DNA from: Aeoliella mucimassa
GTDB lineage: Bacteria; Planctomycetota; Planctomycetia; Pirellulales; Lacipirellulaceae
Direction of reading: 5' to 3'
DNA: 64,000 nt
NCBI RefSeq assembly: GCF_007748035.1
Contig: NZ_CP036278.1
Location: 2,914,001-2,978,000 of the forward strand
Positions 62,958 to 64,000 of this stretch are shown here, one piece after another. Below the pieces are notes generated by a model, which was not told the origin of the DNA, ran no database searches, and saw only the letters and a list, made by a program, of their open reading frames with translations. Position 1 is the stretch's first letter. Each line of letters starts with the position of its first letter. The position numbers and the translations under genes are program-made.

Positions 62958-64000
62958 TTGAACATAGCGATCATCGGATCCGGCATAAGCGGTAACCTCA
63001 CCGCACGACTCCTGGCATCACGCCATCGGGTCAAGCTATTCGAAGCAGCCAGCTATGCCGGCGGCCATACGAACTCGGTAGATGTTGCGATATCCCGCCA
63101 GCCGGTCACGGTCGACACGGGATTCATGGTGTTCAACGAGCGAACCTACCCCAACTTTTGCCGGATGCTCGACCTGCTGAACGTAAAGTCGCAGCCGAGC
63201 GACATGAGCTTTAGCGTGCGATGCGACGCGACGAGTCTCGAATACAACGGAAGTAGCGTAAACACGTTGTTCGCGCAGCGAACAAACTTGCTTCGGCCCT
63301 GGTTCTACGGTCTGGTGCGAGGCATTTTGCAATTCAACCAAGTTGGAGAAGCCTACGCGAAGCAACTTGACCAGTCGGACGAATCGATCACCTTGGGGGA
63401 GTTCCTTGACGAACACCGAGTGAGCGACAAAGTCCGACAGTACTACCTGGTGCCGATGCTGGCCGCCATCTGGTCGGCAGCGCCGGAGGCCATCGAGCAA
63501 CTCCCCGCCCGCTTTATCCTGGGGTTCATGCACAATCACGGACTCATGCAACTGGCCGATCGCCCTCGATGGCGGACGATCGTCGGAGGAGCCAAGAACT
63601 ACGTAGCCAAACTGTTAGAGCCCATCAAGGAGCAAGTAAGGCTGTCGACTCCGGTCGAACGAGTCACTCGTCACGAAAGTGGAGTCACCGTACATGCCAA
63701 GAATCAACCAGCCGAGGAGTTCGACCAGGTGGTGTTCGCCACTCACGCCGATCAAACGCTTGCCATGCTCTCGGATGCAACCCTAGCCGAGCAACAAATA
63801 CTAAGTGCCCTCCCCTATCAACCGAATACGGCCATCTTGCATGGCGACACCACGGTGATGCCGACCCGCCCGCGGGCGTGGGCGAGCTGGAACTACCGCA
63901 TTCCCAAAACGAAGAACCATCAGCCGGCCGCGGCCAGTGTCACCTACGATCTCAATCGCCTTCAGAACCTGCCGACCAACGAGCCGGTGTTCGTGACACT
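62958..64000 (+). CDS. FAD-dependent amine-oxidase-type oxidoreductase, 5' part (3' end outside window)
   Basis: 347 codons are visible; the start is probably the TTG at 62958 with GAGGG eight bases upstream, because no ATG or GTG lies in frame ahead of the FAD motif. The N-terminus NIAIIGSGISGNLTARLLAS is the GxGxxG FAD-binding fold, with the acidic end in VKLFEAASYAGGHTNSVDV. Then DTGFMVFNERTYPNFCRMLD and RPRWRTIVGGAKNYVAKLL are characteristic of a desaturase-like flavoprotein subgroup often annotated NAD/FAD-binding amine oxidoreductase and associated with cyclopropane fatty acid genes. The substrate is unknown. Confidence 0.85.
   Translation, partial: MNIAIIGSGISGNLTARLLASRHRVKLFEAASYAGGHTNSVDVAISRQPVTVDTGFMVFNERTYPNFCRMLDLLNVKSQPSDMSFSVRCDATSLEYNGSSVNTLFAQRTNLLRPWFYGLVRGILQFNQVGEAYAKQLDQSDESITLGEFLDEHRVSDKVRQYYLVPMLAAIWSAAPEAIEQLPARFILGFMHNHGLMQLADRPRWRTIVGGAKNYVAKLLEPIKEQVRLSTPVERVTRHESGVTVHAKNQPAEEFDQVVFATHADQTLAMLSDATLAEQQILSALPYQPNTAILHGDTTVMPTRPRAWASWNYRIPKTKNHQPAAASVTYDLNRLQNLPTNEPVFVT

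Overview
The window looks like a chromosomal segment of a planctomycete of the Pirellulales type (Lacipirellulaceae-like). This is inferred from the gene complement and not from a marker gene. Supporting points are surface proteins with C-terminal PEP-CTERM sorting signals (V-P-E-P plus membrane helix plus RRR/RRK tail), a planctomycete-style secreted protein with one CxxCH haem motif, HEAT-repeat and secretin-like exported proteins, many small lipoproteins, moderately high GC, and almost no conserved operon structure around housekeeping genes (clpX without clpP, pyrK without pyrD, holA and tatC alone).

Layout. 1-4.6 kb is a rhamnogalacturonan-degradation cluster: the C-terminal part of a GH106-type alpha-L-rhamnosidase, a PL11 rhamnogalacturonan lyase and a GH43 arabinanase. 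These would remove rhamnose, cleave the pectin backbone and trim arabinan side chains. RtcB RNA ligase follows. 6-10.6 kb holds repeats, a PEP-CTERM protein, small unknown proteins, a possible structured RNA and a tight three-gene operon of unknown function. 10.7-34.6 kb is mostly chromosomal core: isocitrate/isopropylmalate-type dehydrogenase, a secretin-like giant, a TPR protein, ribosomal protein S20, PyrK, RluB, an S15 peptidase, a three-gene coiled-coil cluster, TatC, mannose-6-phosphate isomerase, DNA polymerase III delta and a glycerophosphodiesterase. 34.6-43.1 kb carries a VapBC-type toxin-antitoxin pair set between 46-bp direct repeats, a secreted beta-rich protein, ClpX, a VOC protein, a SOUL protein and a frameshifted degenerate GGDEF protein. 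43.4-48.8 kb looks like an island: tRNA-Asp, palindromic repeats, an IS5-family (IS903-like) element that has truncated a NusG/RfaH-like antiterminator gene, and AT-richer PEP-CTERM genes. 49-54 kb pairs 5-oxoprolinase with glutamate-cysteine ligase (gamma-glutamyl cycle). 54-64 kb holds lipoproteins, a HEAT-repeat protein, the CxxCH protein, an aldehyde dehydrogenase and a truncated FAD-dependent amine oxidoreductase.

The most unusual signal is non-coding. Five dispersed elements of about 145-170 bp (near 6.3, 19.9, 33.1, 43.8 and 56.1 kb) share one architecture: a long-loop hairpin, a central segment that often carries its own inverted repeat, then a short-loop hairpin made of the same arms. 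Two arm families occur, AATAGATTCCCA and TTTTGCCCCCA. All five lie between genes, three of them between divergent genes. I found no matching description from memory and report them as a candidate undescribed interspersed element.

All functional names rest on reading motifs and overall similarity by eye; no database search or folding calculation was run.
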